A stretch of 64,000 bases of DNA from Lytechinus variegatus (lineage: Eukaryota > Echinodermata > Echinoidea > Temnopleuroida > Toxopneustidae), in NCBI RefSeq assembly GCF_018143015.1, contig NC_054758.1:8354501-8418500 (forward strand). Direction: 5' to 3'. The notes beneath the pieces were generated by a model. That model was not told where the DNA came from and did no database searches. It saw nothing but the letters and a program-made list of their open reading frames with translations. This document shows, piece by piece, positions 63,084 through 64,000 of this stretch. The number at the start of each line of letters is the position of its first letter. Within the stretch, counting starts at the first letter, position 1. The position numbers and the translations under genes were made by a program.

Positions 63084-63457
63084 GTAAGTGCGATGGAGGT
63101 TTTGAAGGGGCATGATGTTCAATTTAATCTATGATTTTCTTGAAAATATTTGAAGAATGTTTGTGTTTGCCCTTTTAAATGAATTAAAGTTGCATTATGT
63201 CAAATTCAATTAGGTATTTATCCCAACACTGTCTAAAGAGCAATCGCATGTATTCAGTGAAATTCGTAAATGCCATGGAGTTTAATCTGATAACTAATAA
63301 TTACAAATATAACCATTTGTGTTTTCACTTCCTTTACTTTTGTGTACTTCACCGATAATATATCCCTTATAAAAAGGAGTTTGGTTAACATTCTACATAA
63401 AATTATAGTTTGTTGTAAAACTTTTCTCTCATAGAAGTACGAGTGCATGTTGCATTA

Positions 63458-63800
63458 TACAGTGCGTCCCACGAAAATAGAGTTAGATTTCACAATTATA
63501 TTTTTTTCATAAATTTGATACTTATGGCCAGAGTGGAATATCATCTTTAATTTGAGTTCAACCGCTTATCAAATCGTTCACGCATGGCAGATTACAAACA
63601 ATAAATATTGAGGCATATCAAAAATGATTTGTGCAGAAACTTACATGTTAATCTGAATCCATTCTCATTTCAGGGACCAGTGAGAAAAACCTTCAAAGAC
63701 TACATAATAAATGCTTACAATGATGAATGATAGTAACAATACTCAATTTTCATATATCTCAAATTACAGTTAAGTCTCCTAGCGCTCTAAGAGGTAATAT
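63458..63800. mobile_element. Tc1-like element, left end; right end not found
   Basis: TACAGTGCGTCCCACGAAAA preceded by TA matches the TACAGTGCGT terminus shared by the other Tc1-like elements. The rest is non-coding. The right boundary is not visible, so the end given is only a guess. Confidence 0.4.
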
Positions 63801-64000
63801 GAGAAAGAAAAGAAAGAAAGGAAGTATTCAAAAATCAATAGACGAATAAGCACTAACCAATCTTGTCCAATTTATTTTAGCAACCTGATTCTGACACTAA
63901 AATTTCAAACTCGTCTTGCTCATTAGTACATGACGTGTTTGTCTCATAATAGGTATCAAAATATAGAGGAATAACTGAATCGTATGATGATGTAAATGGA

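Noticed and set aside
63674-63730. Possible next lectin exon (GPVRKTFKDYIINAYNDE then stop) after a TTTCAG acceptor
   Set aside because: It lacks the WIGL core, ends in TGA without a donor, and lies only ~215 bp inside an apparent Tc1-like element starting at 63458, so it is probably transposon sequence.

Overview
The window looks like accessory sequence from a marine deuterostome, most likely an echinoderm such as a sea urchin. The reasons are an AT-rich background packed with short terminal-inverted-repeat (TIR) DNA elements and tRNA-headed SINEs, spliced genes, scavenger-receptor cysteine-rich (SRCR) and C-type lectin (CTLD) exons, and a THAP-domain transposase-like gene. The species is an inference; no rRNA or mitochondrial marker is present.

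Layout. (1) 3443-15257, minus strand: a ten-exon gene encoding an N-terminal THAP zinc finger and a DDE transposase-like body. All splice phases agree, but three exons each need one extra base to stay open. Intron 1 (6.4 kb) holds a 4-kb TTAA-flanked DNA element with subterminal repeats plus smaller elements. (2) 15.3-23.8 kb: no gene; a 168-bp x3 tandem repeat, a 1-kb minisatellite that switches orientation, a strong hairpin, and hAT-like MITEs. (3) 23822-23927, minus strand: a signal-peptide first exon with its upstream region, duplicated in opposite orientation at 40741-41036 (+). A cloverleaf tRNA-like gene with anticodon TCA lies at 24302. (4) 27046-34522, plus strand: SRCR-type exons in mutually compatible phase. 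The first is split by a 1.56-kb hAT element with a perfect 8-bp target duplication and also carries an in-frame TGA. (5) 40931-63083, plus strand: a signal-peptide exon followed by three exons of one complete CTLD and the first exon of a second CTLD. This gene runs off the window, and its phases would also allow splicing from the SRCR exons. (6) 41313-49563, inside the CTLD intron: a three-layer nest in which a 550-bp-class hAT MITE is interrupted by a TTAA-flanked element, itself interrupted by a 7-kb L1/Tx1-type LINE with ORF1 and a lightly broken ORF2. (7) 50048-51057: a TIR element carrying half a THAP domain. (8) 55-62 kb: a TIR element filled with ~160-bp alternating repeats, then two Tc1/mariner-sized elements, one with a 232-bp hairpin element inside.

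The host genes look like part of an expanded immune or recognition receptor locus: secreted or surface SRCR and lectin domains, a duplicated and inverted promoter-plus-signal-exon module, and a damaged SRCR exon. The most striking points are the nested LINE whose target is a palindrome at the end of a TTAA element, the inverted first-exon module, the SRCR exon disrupted in-frame by hAT, the THAP-DDE gene with a TTAA element in its intron, and the UGA-reading tRNA-like gene. No rRNA, CRISPR array or retrovirus-like element was recognised.
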